From UBA8437 sp003445035 (lineage in GTDB: Bacteria > Planctomycetota > Planctomycetia > Planctomycetales > Planctomycetaceae): a stretch of 50,999 nucleotides of DNA. The translations under genes were made by a program, and so were the position numbers. The notes beneath the pieces were generated by a model. The model ran no database searches and had not been told where the DNA came from. It saw only the letters and a program-made list of their open reading frames with translations. The stretch is from positions 1 through 50,999 of the forward strand of contig CALCHI010000240.1 of the NCBI GenBank assembly GCA_937901285.1, given 5' to 3'. Positions within the stretch are counted from its first letter, which is position 1. Each line of letters opens with the position of its first letter. Below are positions 24,854-34,572 of this stretch, one piece after another.

Positions 24854-26344
24854 CTAGGCGATGATCTCGCGGATTGGCTGGCCGTAGTCGATCTCGAGTC
24901 GCTTGTGACCTGGGACCTCGAGCGTCTTGGGATCCAGGCCCAACTGGTGCAGGACGGTGGCGTGGAGGTCGGTGACGTAGTGGCGGTTCTCGACGGCGTG
25001 GAAGCCGACCTCGTCGGTGGCACCGTGAACCATGCCTCCCTTGATGCCTCCGCCGGCCAGCCAGACCGAAAAGCCGTAGGGGTGATGGTCGCGGCCGTCG
25101 GAATTCTCGGCTCCGGGAGTCCGACCGAATTCGGTGCCCCACACGACCAGTGTCTCGTCGAGCAGCCCTCGCTGTTTCAGGTCCTTGAGCAACCCGGCGA
25201 TCGGCTGATCGGTCTGGCCGATGTTCGACGAGTGATTGGCGATGAGCTTGCTGTGGGCGTCCCAGCCGTTGTGATAGAGCTGGACGAAGCGGACCCCGCG
25301 TTCCACGAACCGGCGAGCCATCAGGCACTGCTGGCCGAACGTCTTCGTGGTGCCCTTGTCGAGCCCGTACAGCGAATGCGTGGCCTTGGTTTCGCCGTCG
25401 AGTGTTATCGCCTCCGGCACGGCCATCTGCATGCGGTAAGCCAGTTCGTACGACTTGACCCTCGCCCGCATCGACTTGTCACCGGGGTACTCGATTGCCG
25501 CCAGCCGGTTGAGTTGCTTGAGCAGCCCCATCTGGTCCTCGCGTTCCTCCCGGAAGACCGATTCTCCGGGTGTGCCGAACGGCAGCGGGTTCCCCGGATT
25601 GATCCGCATCCTGACACCGGCGTGTTCGGGGCCCAGGTAGTCGGCCCCGTGTGCGCCAACTCCGCCGCAGCAGTCACCCGGCGGGCTGCCCAGCACGATG
25701 AAACGGGGCAGGTTGCGATTGAGAGTGCCCAGGCCGTAATGGACCCACGATCCGACCGAGGGATAGAAACCGTCGAAGATGTGTCGACCGGTGTGAAACT
25801 GCAGCTGTGCGGCATGGTCGTTGTCGGTGGTCCACATCGAACGGACCACGCTGATGTCGTCGACACAGGTCGAGAGATGGGGCCACCAGTCGCTGACCTC
25901 CATGCCGCATTTGCCACGCTTCCGGTAGCCAATCTGCAGCGGGTACAGCTTGTTCATCAACTTGCGGGGTGTGCCGGCGAAGTCGCGAACGTTCTTGCGG
26001 TAGAACGGGGAATTCAGCACCCGGTCGTTGTAGGGACTCTCGTCAATCGTCAGCCCGGCGTACTTGTTGAGTGCGGGCTTGGGATCGAATGATTCGAGGT
26101 GGCTGGTGCCACCGACCATGAACAGCCAGATCACGCTCTTGGCTTTCGGGGCCAGCGTCGCCAGTCCGTCAGGTGGCAACCACGAACCGGTTTCGGCTGC
26201 AGAGGCGGTGCGGCTGACACCGTCCTCGGCCAGCATGGCCCCCAGGGCCAGGCCGGTGAAGCCCATGCCGGCATCGGCCAGAAACGTGCGCCGCTGTAGC
26301 CGGCCGCAGGGGGTGGTCGGAGTCGATGTCGGGCGGAGTGTCAT
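24854..26344 (-). CDS. DUF1501 protein with twin-arginine signal
   Basis: The 496-residue protein belongs to DUF1501, an alkaline-phosphatase/sulfatase-like superfamily abundant in planctomycetes. A twin-arginine signal is present (LQRRTFLADAGMGFTGLALGAML), so it is exported folded. Family marks are visible: KSVIWLFMVGGTSHLESFDPKP, GMEVSDWWPHLS, HTGRHIFDGFYPSVGSWV, FGQQCLMARRFVERGVRFVQLYHNGWDAH, LLDETLVVWGTEFGRTP and GRDHHPYGFSVWLAGGG. The catalytic activity of DUF1501 is not established. It follows the PSCyt/PSD1 gene after 22 bases, the usual planctomycete pairing. Confidence 0.95.
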   Translation of the reverse strand: MTLRPTSTPTTPCGRLQRRTFLADAGMGFTGLALGAMLAEDGVSRTASAAETGSWLPPDGLATLAPKAKSVIWLFMVGGTSHLESFDPKPALNKYAGLTIDESPYNDRVLNSPFYRKNVRDFAGTPRKLMNKLYPLQIGYRKRGKCGMEVSDWWPHLSTCVDDISVVRSMWTTDNDHAAQLQFHTGRHIFDGFYPSVGSWVHYGLGTLNRNLPRFIVLGSPPGDCCGGVGAHGADYLGPEHAGVRMRINPGNPLPFGTPGESVFREEREDQMGLLKQLNRLAAIEYPGDKSMRARVKSYELAYRMQMAVPEAITLDGETKATHSLYGLDKGTTKTFGQQCLMARRFVERGVRFVQLYHNGWDAHSKLIANHSSNIGQTDQPIAGLLKDLKQRGLLDETLVVWGTEFGRTPGAENSDGRDHHPYGFSVWLAGGGIKGGMVHGATDEVGFHAVENRHYVTDLHATVLHQLGLDPKTLEVPGHKRLEIDYGQPIREIIA

Positions 26345-26366
26345 GGGGAAATCCGGGGATGAAGAG

Positions 26367-29300
26367 CTAACGGATCGTGACGAAATCGTTGTGGCTGATC
26401 AGCACGTGGACCAGGTTCTCCAGGGCCCGTGAGAACGGGTCGGCCGAGGCGGGCACCACCGTCCCGCTGCTGGCCGGGAAGGTGTTCAGTGTCTTGGTGT
26501 CGGAAAGCAGCCGGGCGTTGCGAGAGAGAAAGACCCGGCAGGCGGTGTGTTCGTCGGGACGGGGGCCGCGTCCGAGCACCGACTCGAACGCGGCGGTGAC
26601 GAAGTCGGCGGCAATCGAGTCGCGGTTGGCGTCGGTGGCCGGCCCAAGCCGAACGCTGATCTCCGCAGCCAGTCGACGAGCCAGTCGCCGTGACCGGTCC
26701 AGGGCCAGGGGGCTGTTGGTCAGCACCAGTGCCTGCTGAGGCACGACACTCTGCTGGCGGTCGTAGCATTCGTTGGGGTTGGCCAGGTCAAACAGTTCGA
26801 GCATCAACATCTTGTTGTCGGGTGTCGTACGGAAGTAGAGGCTGCGTCGAGGTGAACTCTGGCCCTGCGCCTCGGGGATGTCGGGACCGCTGAAGGCCGG
26901 GTCGAGTGTGTCGGAGATGGCGAGCAGGCTGTCGCGAACCACCTCGGCTTCCATTCGCCGTGAGTTCATCCGCCACAGCAGGTGATTGTCGGGATCGCTG
27001 GTCTTCTGGGCCGTCCAGGTCTTGTCGGTGTCCGGTCCGGGCGAGGAGGTCATGCGATAGGTCGCTGAGGTGACGATCAGCCGGTGGATGTGCTTCATGT
27101 CCCAGCCCGACTCGATCAGTTCGGCCGCGAGCCAGTCCATCAGGAGCGGAAAGTCCCGGGGCCGGCTGCGGAGACCGAAGTCGGCCACGGTGTTGACGAA
27201 ACTCGTGCCGGTGTGCCGTAGCCAGATCTGGTTGATCGCGACGCGGGCGGTTCTCGGGTTGTTCCTGGCGGTCATCCAGCGAGCCAGAGCGGTGCGGCGA
27301 CCGGTGCTCTTGGTCGGGTAGGCCGGAGGGAACTTCGTGTAGGATCCGTCGGCGGCGTCGCGGTGAGCCGTGGCCTGGCTGACGGTTTTCCTGGCCTTGC
27401 CGATCGCCTGCGGGTCCGGCTTGGCCGCGGTCTGGGCTGTTGCCAGCTTGACCTGCGCCTGGGCGACGGCGATGTGTCGCTCGGCCCGGCTGGCAGTCAT
27501 TGCCAACGCCGAGCGGTTGTCGTTGTCGGGCTGGTGCTGAGCCCGTTCGGCCCCGATCCTTGCGGCCAACGAGTCGCGATTGGCCCGTGCCAGGGTGGCC
27601 TCAGCCCGCTTGACGGGCAGGTCGGTTCTGGCACGAGCGAGTGTCTGTTCCATGCGTTTGACGGTCGGTCGGAGGGCACGGATCTCCAACTCGTCAAACT
27701 CGGCATGGGCCTGGTGGGCCCAAAGCGCGAATCGTCCCTCGCGGCGTTCGAGCGGCAGCCGGTACTCGAGCACGGTCTTGCCGTCGAGCACGATGGTCAA
27801 CCGGCGATCGACGACGGTCACCTCGATCACGACGTCCTGGCCGACTTTCAGGCCAGGAGCTTTGCGGATGCCGGCGGCCGGGTAATGCTCCTTTCCGCCG
27901 GTGCGGTGGAACGCCTGGACGCCGGGGATCGGGGTCAGGGGATTGATCGCGGTGTAGACATCCTGGGACTCGGTCGGCCCAACGTAATCGAAGCTGAATC
28001 CGATCGAGCGGGGGCTTCCCAGTTTCATGTGGCGGTACTTCATTCGCACACGGAAGTTCCGCGGGTGCTTCTTGTCGAGGAGCAGGGTGCGGAAACGGCC
28101 AATCGTGGTCTGTGACAGCGTGCCGTTCTTTGCGGTCCACGTGCCCGAGAGGACTTTCCAGTGCTTGGGGTCGAGCGTGTCAAAGGTGTCCGAGAAGAAG
28201 GGCACCGATCCGGTGTCGGCCGATCGTTTCTTGGTCCGTGCGGCTTTCAGTTCTCGCGTCGTCTTGGTGATGGTCTTTCGCAGTCCGGCTACGATCTTCT
28301 CGGCCGCGACAACCTTGTCGGTTTCGACTTTCAATTGCCGGGCGGCTTCGGCCGGACGCAACACGGGGATGTAGGCCACCGGAGGCAGCTGGATGGCCGG
28401 GATGGGTTGGGCATTGAACCGCTTGCCACCCAGCGAGAGCGGGACGCCTGGTGAGAGGGGGTTGGACTTGTCGGGATTGCGGTCATCGCCCCGGATGAAG
28501 AGATAGGTCTTCACTTCGGGTTTTTCGTCGAACACCCGGGGCAGGCCGTCCGAGAGCACCGTGGACTTGCGATTGTCGATCTCGGTTTTCACGTCCGCGG
28601 CGACCACCTCGGTGCGGAATCCGTGTGGCTCGAAAAACGCCCGGAACCGGTAATACTCTTCCTGCGTGACCGGGTCGAACTTGTGATCGTGGCAACGGGC
28701 ACAGCGGAAGGCGAGTCCGAGCAGGCCCTGGCTGGTTCGTTCGACGGTTTCAAACAGCCAGGTGTTACGGTCGAACTTGTACCAGTTGCGACCCAGGAAG
28801 CCGGTGGCCCGCAGTGCCTGGTCGTCTCCGGGTGCCAGTTCGTCGGCTGCCAGCATCTCGTGCAGCATCCGGTCGTAGCCCTTGTTGGCGTTGATCGACT
28901 CGATGATCCAGTCTCGCCATCGCCAGATGTGTCGCTGGCTGTAACGAATCTCGTTGCTCCCGCGGCGGCCGTACCAGTCGCTGTACCGCCAGACGTCCAT
29001 CCAGTGGCGTCCCCACCGCTGGCCATGAAGCGGGCTGTCGAGCAGCCTCTCGACGAGTCGTTCGTAGGCACCGGGGCCGGTGTCGGCGAGAAATCCTCGC
29101 AGCTGACTCCGGGTGGGCGGAACGCCGGTGAGGTCGATCACCACACGTCGCAGCAACGTGGCCCGGTCACTTTCCGGACGGGGTCGAAGCCCGGTCGCGG
29201 CGTGTCGTGCGGCCACGAAGGCATCGACGGGATTGCGGACCCAGGCGGTCCGTGCGGTGTTTTGAGCCGATTTGGTGTTTCGAAAGTCCGGAATGTCCGG

Positions 29301-29774
29301 TCGGCGGATTGGCGTGAATGACCAGTGGGAGAGAGGATTGGCCGGGGGCTGTTCGGTTTCCGGTGACTTGGCTCCCTGGGAGATCCAGGCCTTGATGGTG
29401 GCGAGTTCTGCAGCCGACAGCGGTTTTCCCTCCGGCGGCATCCGGCCGGGCAACTTGGCGGTGACCTTCTGCCACAGCCGGCTCCTGTCGGGACGGCCCG
29501 CGACGATGACCGGGCCATCGTCGCTCCCCTTGCGAATCAACTGGGAGGCGTCCAGCCGCAGGCCGGCTTCCTGCTTGAGTGCTCCGTGACAGGCCCAGCA
29601 GTGCTTGCCGAGGATCGTCCTGACCTGCAGTTGGTAGTCGATGGACGGCTCGGTGGCGTGGGCCGACCGATGCGGTCCGGCCAGGACGAAAAACAATACG
29701 ATCGGCAGAAAACGAATCACAGGGAGTCCCGTAGCCTGTCGGATGTCGAGTCGTTTCGTCTGGTAAGACGACAC
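26367..29774 (-). CDS. Giant PSCyt1/PSCyt2/PSD1 cytochrome protein with jelly-roll insert
   Basis: The 1135-residue protein starts at GTG 29774; an in-frame GTG 18 codons later opens a signal peptide (IRFLPIVLFFVLAGPHRSAHA) and is the alternative start. Order of domains: planctomycete cytochrome c domain (PSCyt1) with heme motif CWACH at 59-63; DUF1549 (PSCyt2) with VVIDLTGVPPT and a second heme-type motif CARCHDHKFDP near 356-366; a jelly-roll of LamG/DUF1080 type near 525-700 (FFSDTFDTLDPKHW...FRVRMKYRHM); a coiled coil near 705-800; and DUF1553 (PSD1) near 830-1110 (ARWMTARNNPRTARVAINQIWLRHTG, RMNSRRMEAEVVRDSLLAIS). It is exported and may process a polymer with electron transfer. DUF1501 follows as its usual partner. 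Confidence 0.93.
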   Translation of the reverse strand: MSSYQTKRLDIRQATGLPVIRFLPIVLFFVLAGPHRSAHATEPSIDYQLQVRTILGKHCWACHGALKQEAGLRLDASQLIRKGSDDGPVIVAGRPDRSRLWQKVTAKLPGRMPPEGKPLSAAELATIKAWISQGAKSPETEQPPANPLSHWSFTPIRRPDIPDFRNTKSAQNTARTAWVRNPVDAFVAARHAATGLRPRPESDRATLLRRVVIDLTGVPPTRSQLRGFLADTGPGAYERLVERLLDSPLHGQRWGRHWMDVWRYSDWYGRRGSNEIRYSQRHIWRWRDWIIESINANKGYDRMLHEMLAADELAPGDDQALRATGFLGRNWYKFDRNTWLFETVERTSQGLLGLAFRCARCHDHKFDPVTQEEYYRFRAFFEPHGFRTEVVAADVKTEIDNRKSTVLSDGLPRVFDEKPEVKTYLFIRGDDRNPDKSNPLSPGVPLSLGGKRFNAQPIPAIQLPPVAYIPVLRPAEAARQLKVETDKVVAAEKIVAGLRKTITKTTRELKAARTKKRSADTGSVPFFSDTFDTLDPKHWKVLSGTWTAKNGTLSQTTIGRFRTLLLDKKHPRNFRVRMKYRHMKLGSPRSIGFSFDYVGPTESQDVYTAINPLTPIPGVQAFHRTGGKEHYPAAGIRKAPGLKVGQDVVIEVTVVDRRLTIVLDGKTVLEYRLPLERREGRFALWAHQAHAEFDELEIRALRPTVKRMEQTLARARTDLPVKRAEATLARANRDSLAARIGAERAQHQPDNDNRSALAMTASRAERHIAVAQAQVKLATAQTAAKPDPQAIGKARKTVSQATAHRDAADGSYTKFPPAYPTKSTGRRTALARWMTARNNPRTARVAINQIWLRHTGTSFVNTVADFGLRSRPRDFPLLMDWLAAELIESGWDMKHIHRLIVTSATYRMTSSPGPDTDKTWTAQKTSDPDNHLLWRMNSRRMEAEVVRDSLLAISDTLDPAFSGPDIPEAQGQSSPRRSLYFRTTPDNKMLMLELFDLANPNECYDRQQSVVPQQALVLTNSPLALDRSRRLARRLAAEISVRLGPATDANRDSIAADFVTAAFESVLGRGPRPDEHTACRVFLSRNARLLSDTKTLNTFPASSGTVVPASADPFSRALENLVHVLISHNDFVTIR

Positions 29775-29804
29775 GGGTCACGCGAAGGGTTTCTCGGAAC
29801 CCCC

Positions 29805-29853
29805 TTTGTAGCCCCGTCGATCGTGGACGGTCAATCGGCCTCGGGGATACACT
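29805..29853. promoter_or_regulatory. Candidate divergent promoters between 29774 and 29887 genes
   Basis: On the minus strand, TTGACC (29834-29829) and TACAAA (29810-29805) are separated by 18 bases and could drive the PSCyt/PSD1 gene. On the plus strand, TGGACG (29824-29829) and TACACT (29848-29853), also 18 bases apart, could drive the propeller gene at 29887. Both are weak by consensus (4-5 of 6 per box) and are supported mainly by position between two divergent starts. Confidence 0.35.
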
Positions 29854-29886
29854 GTCTTCCAGGTAACAGGCACTGTTTGACTGGGG

Positions 29887-30807
29887 ATGATCGTGCGATT
29901 CGCGTTGTTGATTGCGTTGGTGGTGTTGCCGGGAATCGGCTGGGCCGAAGAGCCCGTCTTTCCCAGGGAACTGGTCTCGTTTGTCCCGTCTGGTCCGAAG
30001 CCGGTCTTCGTGGCCGGAGGAGAGGGCCGCTGGGACGTGAAGATCCGGGAACGGGGCTTCATCCTGAGGGAAGGCCCTCGCTGGCACATGTGGTTCACCG
30101 GATACGACGGGACCCGGCCGGGCCTGAAGATGCTCGGTTACGCCAGCAGTCGCGACGGCGTCAGTTGGACACGCCACAAGACCAACCCTGTCTACAAGGC
30201 CCATTGGGTTGAGGACATGATGGTGGTCAAACAGGGGGCGGTGTATTTCATGTTCGCCGAGGGTCGTGGTGACGTGGCCCATCTGCTGGTCTCGACCGAC
30301 GGAATCGGCTGGACCCGACGCGGTCCGCTCGACGTGCGGTTGGCCAACGGAAAAAAGATTCCCGCGGGTCCATACGGGACGCCGACCGGTTACTACGAGA
30401 ACGGCAGGTGGTACCTCTTTTACGAACGGCGTGATGCGGGGATCTGGCTGGCCACCTCCCGCGACATGCTGACCTGGACCAACATCAGCGACGATCCGGT
30501 GCTGAAACCGGGACCGGGCCTGTACGACCGTGACATGGTGGCGCTCAACCAGGTGATCAAGTACAAGGGCCGCTACTACGCGTCATTCCACGGAGCGGCC
30601 AAGGGTGAGGAGACTCCCACGCTGTGGTCATCGGGCGTGGCCGTTTCCGACGATCTGAAATCCTGGACCAAGTTCCCCGGGAATCCGTTGAGGCCGCGGA
30701 AGGAGAACAAGTCCAGCGGGGTGTACGTTTGGGACGGGTCGCGGTTCGTGTTCTACACGATGCACGGTGCCGTGCATCGTCACCTGCCCGGTGGTAAGAA
30801 GCGGTAG
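29887..30807 (+). CDS. Secreted five-bladed propeller protein, GH43/GH130-like
   Basis: The 306-residue protein has a clean signal peptide (MIVRFALLIALVVLPGIGWAEE). The mature chain has repeated strands with the WFTGYDG, LGYASSRDGVSW, VVKQGAVYFMFAEG, LLVSTDGIGWTRRGPL, NGRWYLFYERRDAGIWLATS and KYKGRYYASFHGA pattern, the blades of a five-bladed beta-propeller as in glycoside hydrolase families 43, 32/68 and 130. Substrate and exact family cannot be fixed by eye, and the acidic catalytic residues were not assigned. It is divergent from the PSCyt/PSD1 gene and 4 bases upstream of a small membrane protein gene, so it fits the surrounding polymer-degrading set. Confidence 0.85.
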   Translation: MIVRFALLIALVVLPGIGWAEEPVFPRELVSFVPSGPKPVFVAGGEGRWDVKIRERGFILREGPRWHMWFTGYDGTRPGLKMLGYASSRDGVSWTRHKTNPVYKAHWVEDMMVVKQGAVYFMFAEGRGDVAHLLVSTDGIGWTRRGPLDVRLANGKKIPAGPYGTPTGYYENGRWYLFYERRDAGIWLATSRDMLTWTNISDDPVLKPGPGLYDRDMVALNQVIKYKGRYYASFHGAAKGEETPTLWSSGVAVSDDLKSWTKFPGNPLRPRKENKSSGVYVWDGSRFVFYTMHGAVHRHLPGGKKR

Positions 30808-30811
30808 CGGG

Positions 30812-31096
30812 ATGGAACACAACGAGAATCTCCAGGTCGACGATCGGCCCGTCTCCAGCGACGACCCGCGGCAGCGTCCGCGGCGGTCGATCTGGCTGAT
30901 TGTCACCGCGGCGATCATCGTGCTGGTCGTCTACCCGCTCAGCTACGGACCGGTGCAGTACCAGATCAGCATGGGCCATCTGATTCCGCTGTGGGGCGTC
31001 TTCGACGTGATTTACGCTCCGATCGAATGGTTCGCCAATTCGTCGGAGTTCGGCGAGGACGTGGTGGACTGGTACCTGGGAGTGTGGGGGGCGTAG
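30812..31096 (+). CDS. Small single-pass membrane protein of unknown function
   Basis: ATG 30812 (MEHNENLQ) gives 94 residues; the frame upstream overlaps the propeller gene and lacks a better start. A polar acidic N-terminus of about 25 residues is followed by RPRRS, a hydrophobic segment (IWLIVTAAIIVLVVYPLSYG) and a short exported tail (IPLWGVFDVIYAPIEWFANSSEF...WYLGVWGA) with several aromatic residues. No family is recognised. It follows the propeller gene by 4 bases and ends 5 bases before the convergent stop of the dehydrogenase gene. Confidence 0.7.
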   Translation: MEHNENLQVDDRPVSSDDPRQRPRRSIWLIVTAAIIVLVVYPLSYGPVQYQISMGHLIPLWGVFDVIYAPIEWFANSSEFGEDVVDWYLGVWGA

Positions 31097-31101
31097 CCGG
31101 C

Positions 31102-34100
31102 CTACTTTCCGGTCACGAACCGGGCGTTGGCGGTGGTGGTTTCGTCGATGGTCAGCCCAAGCGGGCGGGTTCTGGTACCGCGGTCGACGGTGATGGTCAG
31201 GCGGTGCCGGCCCTTGGCCAGGTCGAGGGTGGTGACCTGTTCGAGCGTCAGCGGTCTGGTACCGATCCAGGCGGCCAGGCCCGTGCTGTCGCCGACGGCG
31301 ATTGCGACGTCGCCGGCTGCGATCACTTCGATCTCGCACCGCACGACGCTCACCTGCCGATTCCGCACCGTCAACTGTGGCAGGTCCTTCAGCGGCAGCG
31401 TTCCGCCGACGGTGGCGTAACCGGGCGTCCATGTGAAGGCGGCATCGTCGGAGGCCGCCTGCCCGTCCCGGGTTCGTCCGAGCCGGAACCTTGCCGGTTG
31501 GGTGTCGGCCAACACCCGCCAGCGGCGTGCGGTCGGCTTCCGGCTGGCCGCGTACGGACCCGGCTTGCCCAGTGACGAGAGGAATCGGACCAGGTCGATC
31601 AACTCGGCCCGGGTCACGTTTTCGGTCAGCCCCGCCGGCATCAGTGATGTTCCGACCACCTGCTCTTCTATCGATTTCCTGGGGACGGAAATTTCGCGGT
31701 CGTTGGCGTCCCTGAGGACGAGTTCGTTGTTGGTCTGTCGCAGCTTGATCCCGGTGACCACCTTGCCCTGCCTGGTGACAACGACCAGCGAGTGGTAGTT
31801 CTCCTTGACCTTGCTGTTCGGATCCAGCAGCGAGTTGGCGATGTAGTCGACCGGGGCACTGGCTCCGAGGCTGACCAGGTCGGGACCGACTCGTCCACCG
31901 GCACCTCCGATGGCGTGGCAGGCCAGGCACCCGAGTTGTTTTCGGCGATAAATCTCCTCGCCCCGCTGGGCGTTTCCGCGGCTGCCGACTTCGGCCACCA
32001 GCGTTTTCATCTGTTCGGGCGAGAGCCTGGTGGGGCCGGTCGTCAGTTGTCCGGCGGTCCGGGCTGCGGCCACCAGTTTTGGCAGTTTCCGGCCCGAGGC
32101 ATCGATCGTCCGCAGGATCAACTTGGCGTGGTCGGGGGCCAGCGTCTTGCCGGCCAGGGACTTGCTCAGCAGTCCCGGCCCATCCTTGCGGGCCAGGAAG
32201 GCTTCGACGACAGCCGACGGGTCACCCCGGGTTGGCGACTTGGCCAGGACCCCAGGCAGCCGGCCGGCTGCGTCGCCGGGATCGAGAGTGACCAGGGCGG
32301 CCAGGGCCTGCAGGCGGGCCAACGGTGTCGGCAGTTTGTCTGTCAGGTCGGCCAGTTGCTTGCGGCTCGTGTCACCACCCAGGGCCGACAGCCCGTCCAA
32401 CGCGGTACCGCGGAGATCCTCTGAGGTGTCGGCTCCCGCGGCGAGTGACCGCAGGGAGGGCCTCAGCGATTCGAGCTTCCAGAGTCCGGCGCAGCGGACG
32501 GCAGCCCGTTGCACCGCCAGCGAGTCGGACGCGAACAGCGGCCTGATGCCATCGAGTGCTCCCGACGGTTTGACCCGCCGCGTGGCGGCGGTGCGAGCAA
32601 GCGCGTCGAGCAGGTTGGCCGCCTGCGAGGTGGAGGTCCCGGCGTCCAGGGCCATGTCCAGGGCGATCCGGAGCTGTCCGGGTCCGCCCAGGTCGGCCAG
32701 CAGTGCCACCGCGCGGTTGCGGTCGGAGTCGGACAGTTCACCGCGGCCCAGCAGTTCGAGCACCGCGGGGACGACCGCCGCGTTTCGGATGCTGGAAAAG
32801 ACGAACAGCCGTCCCGCGTCATCGAGCCCCTCGTGGAGACGGTGGTTGCCGTTCTTGAGACCATCCAGCCAGTCCGAGCGTTGCTCCCAGGCGGTCAGCC
32901 ATAACGCGTAGTCCAGTGGCGTGTCGCGGTCCATCGGCAGCGCGGCCATCGCCAACGGCAGCACATCGCGGCCACGGCGTGCGATGGCACGAACCGCTTC
33001 GAGACGGACGCGGGGATGGGGATCCCGAACCCGGGCGGCCAGGGTGGTCTCGCCCAACTCGGTCCAGTAGGCCGCCACGCGGCACGCGGCAGCCCGCACC
33101 CGGGGGTCGGTGGCCGTGAGCAGTTGCTCGAGCAGTTGCGGGGCGGGGGCGTTGAGGGCCTGGCAAGTCCAGAGAATCTCCAGCGCCGTGGATTCGCCCC
33201 GGGGCGTGGTGTTGCCGGCGGGGCCGAGTTCCGCCAGGCGGTCGGCCAGGACCTGGAGGATCTGAGGCCGGTTTTCCCGGGGCCGTTCCTGCAGCACACG
33301 TCGCGAGTGACGGCGAATCCAGAGTTCCGGGGCCGAGAGGTTTTTGACCAGTTGGGTGACGGGGGCCTTTGGCAGGTTCTGACGCTTGACCAGTGGGCGG
33401 CCCTTGGCCGTCACCCGCCAGATCCGGCCGTGGACATGGTCGCGGCGAGGGTCACGGAAATCGACCTCGCCATGCTGGATGATCGGGTTGTACCAGTCGG
33501 CGATGTAGATCGCTCCGTCGGGGCCCATCTTGATGTCGATCGGGCGGAAGGCGACGTGCTTGGTGCGAATCACGTCGGGCATCAGCTTGGCCTGGTAGCT
33601 CGAACCGCTTTCGGTCACCTTGAACCGGCAGACGCGGTTGGCCCGGAAATCGTTGGTCAGCAGGTCGCCCCGCCAGTCCTCGGGCAGGTGTGTTCCGCTG
33701 AGGATTTCCAGGCCGCAGTACTTCGGACTGCCGGGATTGAGCCCCCGCAGGATCCGTGGCACACCGATGGCGGTGACGTAGGCAGCGCCCGGGACCAGAT
33801 GGTTGATTCCCTCGCCGCCGGCCCCGTCGGTCACGAACGACTGTCCGAAGCGATCGTGGTGGTGCCCCCAGCTGTTGACCCATCCGCGGGCGAGAATCTC
33901 CAGCCTCATTGTCTCGGGATGGAATCGCCAGATGCCGCCGGCGTTCAGACGGCGAATCCCCCAGGGGGTCTCGATGTGGCTGTGAATGTAGATCGACTGG
34001 TTGAGGTACAGCCGTCCGTCGGGACCCCAGCGGAGCGTGTGCAAAATGTGGTGGGTGTCCTCGGTGCCGAAACCGGAGAGGACAACTCGCGAGGTGTCGG

Positions 34101-34572
34101 CCCGACCGTCGCCGTCCGAATCTCCCAGGTGCAGCAATTCGGTCGAGTTGGCCACGTAGCAGCCGCCGTCACCGGGAGCGACGCCGGTGGGGATCAGCAG
34201 TCCGTCGGCGAACACGGTGGTCTTCTCGGCTCGACCGTCCCCGTTGGTGTCCTCGACCACCAGGATCCGGTCGTTGGCCTTCTGCCCGGGCTTGATTTGC
34301 GGGTAGGTCTCGGAACTGGCGATCCAGAGGCGACCGGCGGCGTCAAAATTCATCTGGATCGGCTTGGCGATCTTGGGGTCCGATGCGTAGAGATTCACCT
34401 CGAACCCCGGCGCCACCTGGAACGACTTGCGCTCGATCTCCGGATCCGGTGGCGGGATGTTCTTGAGTCCCCGCTGGGCGAAGGCCGGCAGAGCGGTGGC
34501 CAGAAACAGTGCGAGGAACAGGACGGAGCGGATGAGATTGGTCATGTTGAGAGAATCGTTGTGGGGGTTCAT
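31102..34572 (-). CDS. PVC-type dehydrogenase with HEAT repeats and cytochrome c domain
   Basis: The 1156-residue protein has a signal peptide (MTNLIRSVLFLALFLATALPAFAQ, from an internal Met 9 codons after ATG 34572). Residues about 40-400 form an NHL/propeller-type domain of PVC membrane-bound dehydrogenases (QVAPGFEVNLYASDPKIAKP, MNFDAAGRLWIASSETYPQ, VEDTNGDGRAEKT, MGPDGAIYIADWYNPII). HEAT-like helical repeats occupy about 430-860. A PVC-type cytochrome c follows with CLACH near 880 and a possible Met ligand in SLMPAGL near 985, then a short beta-rich C-terminal domain. It probably oxidises a sugar-like substrate in the periplasm. It is coupled to the SGNH-like gene by an ATGA overlap. Confidence 0.93.
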   Translation of the reverse strand: MNPHNDSLNMTNLIRSVLFLALFLATALPAFAQRGLKNIPPPDPEIERKSFQVAPGFEVNLYASDPKIAKPIQMNFDAAGRLWIASSETYPQIKPGQKANDRILVVEDTNGDGRAEKTTVFADGLLIPTGVAPGDGGCYVANSTELLHLGDSDGDGRADTSRVVLSGFGTEDTHHILHTLRWGPDGRLYLNQSIYIHSHIETPWGIRRLNAGGIWRFHPETMRLEILARGWVNSWGHHHDRFGQSFVTDGAGGEGINHLVPGAAYVTAIGVPRILRGLNPGSPKYCGLEILSGTHLPEDWRGDLLTNDFRANRVCRFKVTESGSSYQAKLMPDVIRTKHVAFRPIDIKMGPDGAIYIADWYNPIIQHGEVDFRDPRRDHVHGRIWRVTAKGRPLVKRQNLPKAPVTQLVKNLSAPELWIRRHSRRVLQERPRENRPQILQVLADRLAELGPAGNTTPRGESTALEILWTCQALNAPAPQLLEQLLTATDPRVRAAACRVAAYWTELGETTLAARVRDPHPRVRLEAVRAIARRGRDVLPLAMAALPMDRDTPLDYALWLTAWEQRSDWLDGLKNGNHRLHEGLDDAGRLFVFSSIRNAAVVPAVLELLGRGELSDSDRNRAVALLADLGGPGQLRIALDMALDAGTSTSQAANLLDALARTAATRRVKPSGALDGIRPLFASDSLAVQRAAVRCAGLWKLESLRPSLRSLAAGADTSEDLRGTALDGLSALGGDTSRKQLADLTDKLPTPLARLQALAALVTLDPGDAAGRLPGVLAKSPTRGDPSAVVEAFLARKDGPGLLSKSLAGKTLAPDHAKLILRTIDASGRKLPKLVAAARTAGQLTTGPTRLSPEQMKTLVAEVGSRGNAQRGEEIYRRKQLGCLACHAIGGAGGRVGPDLVSLGASAPVDYIANSLLDPNSKVKENYHSLVVVTRQGKVVTGIKLRQTNNELVLRDANDREISVPRKSIEEQVVGTSLMPAGLTENVTRAELIDLVRFLSSLGKPGPYAASRKPTARRWRVLADTQPARFRLGRTRDGQAASDDAAFTWTPGYATVGGTLPLKDLPQLTVRNRQVSVVRCEIEVIAAGDVAIAVGDSTGLAAWIGTRPLTLEQVTTLDLAKGRHRLTITVDRGTRTRPLGLTIDETTTANARFVTGK

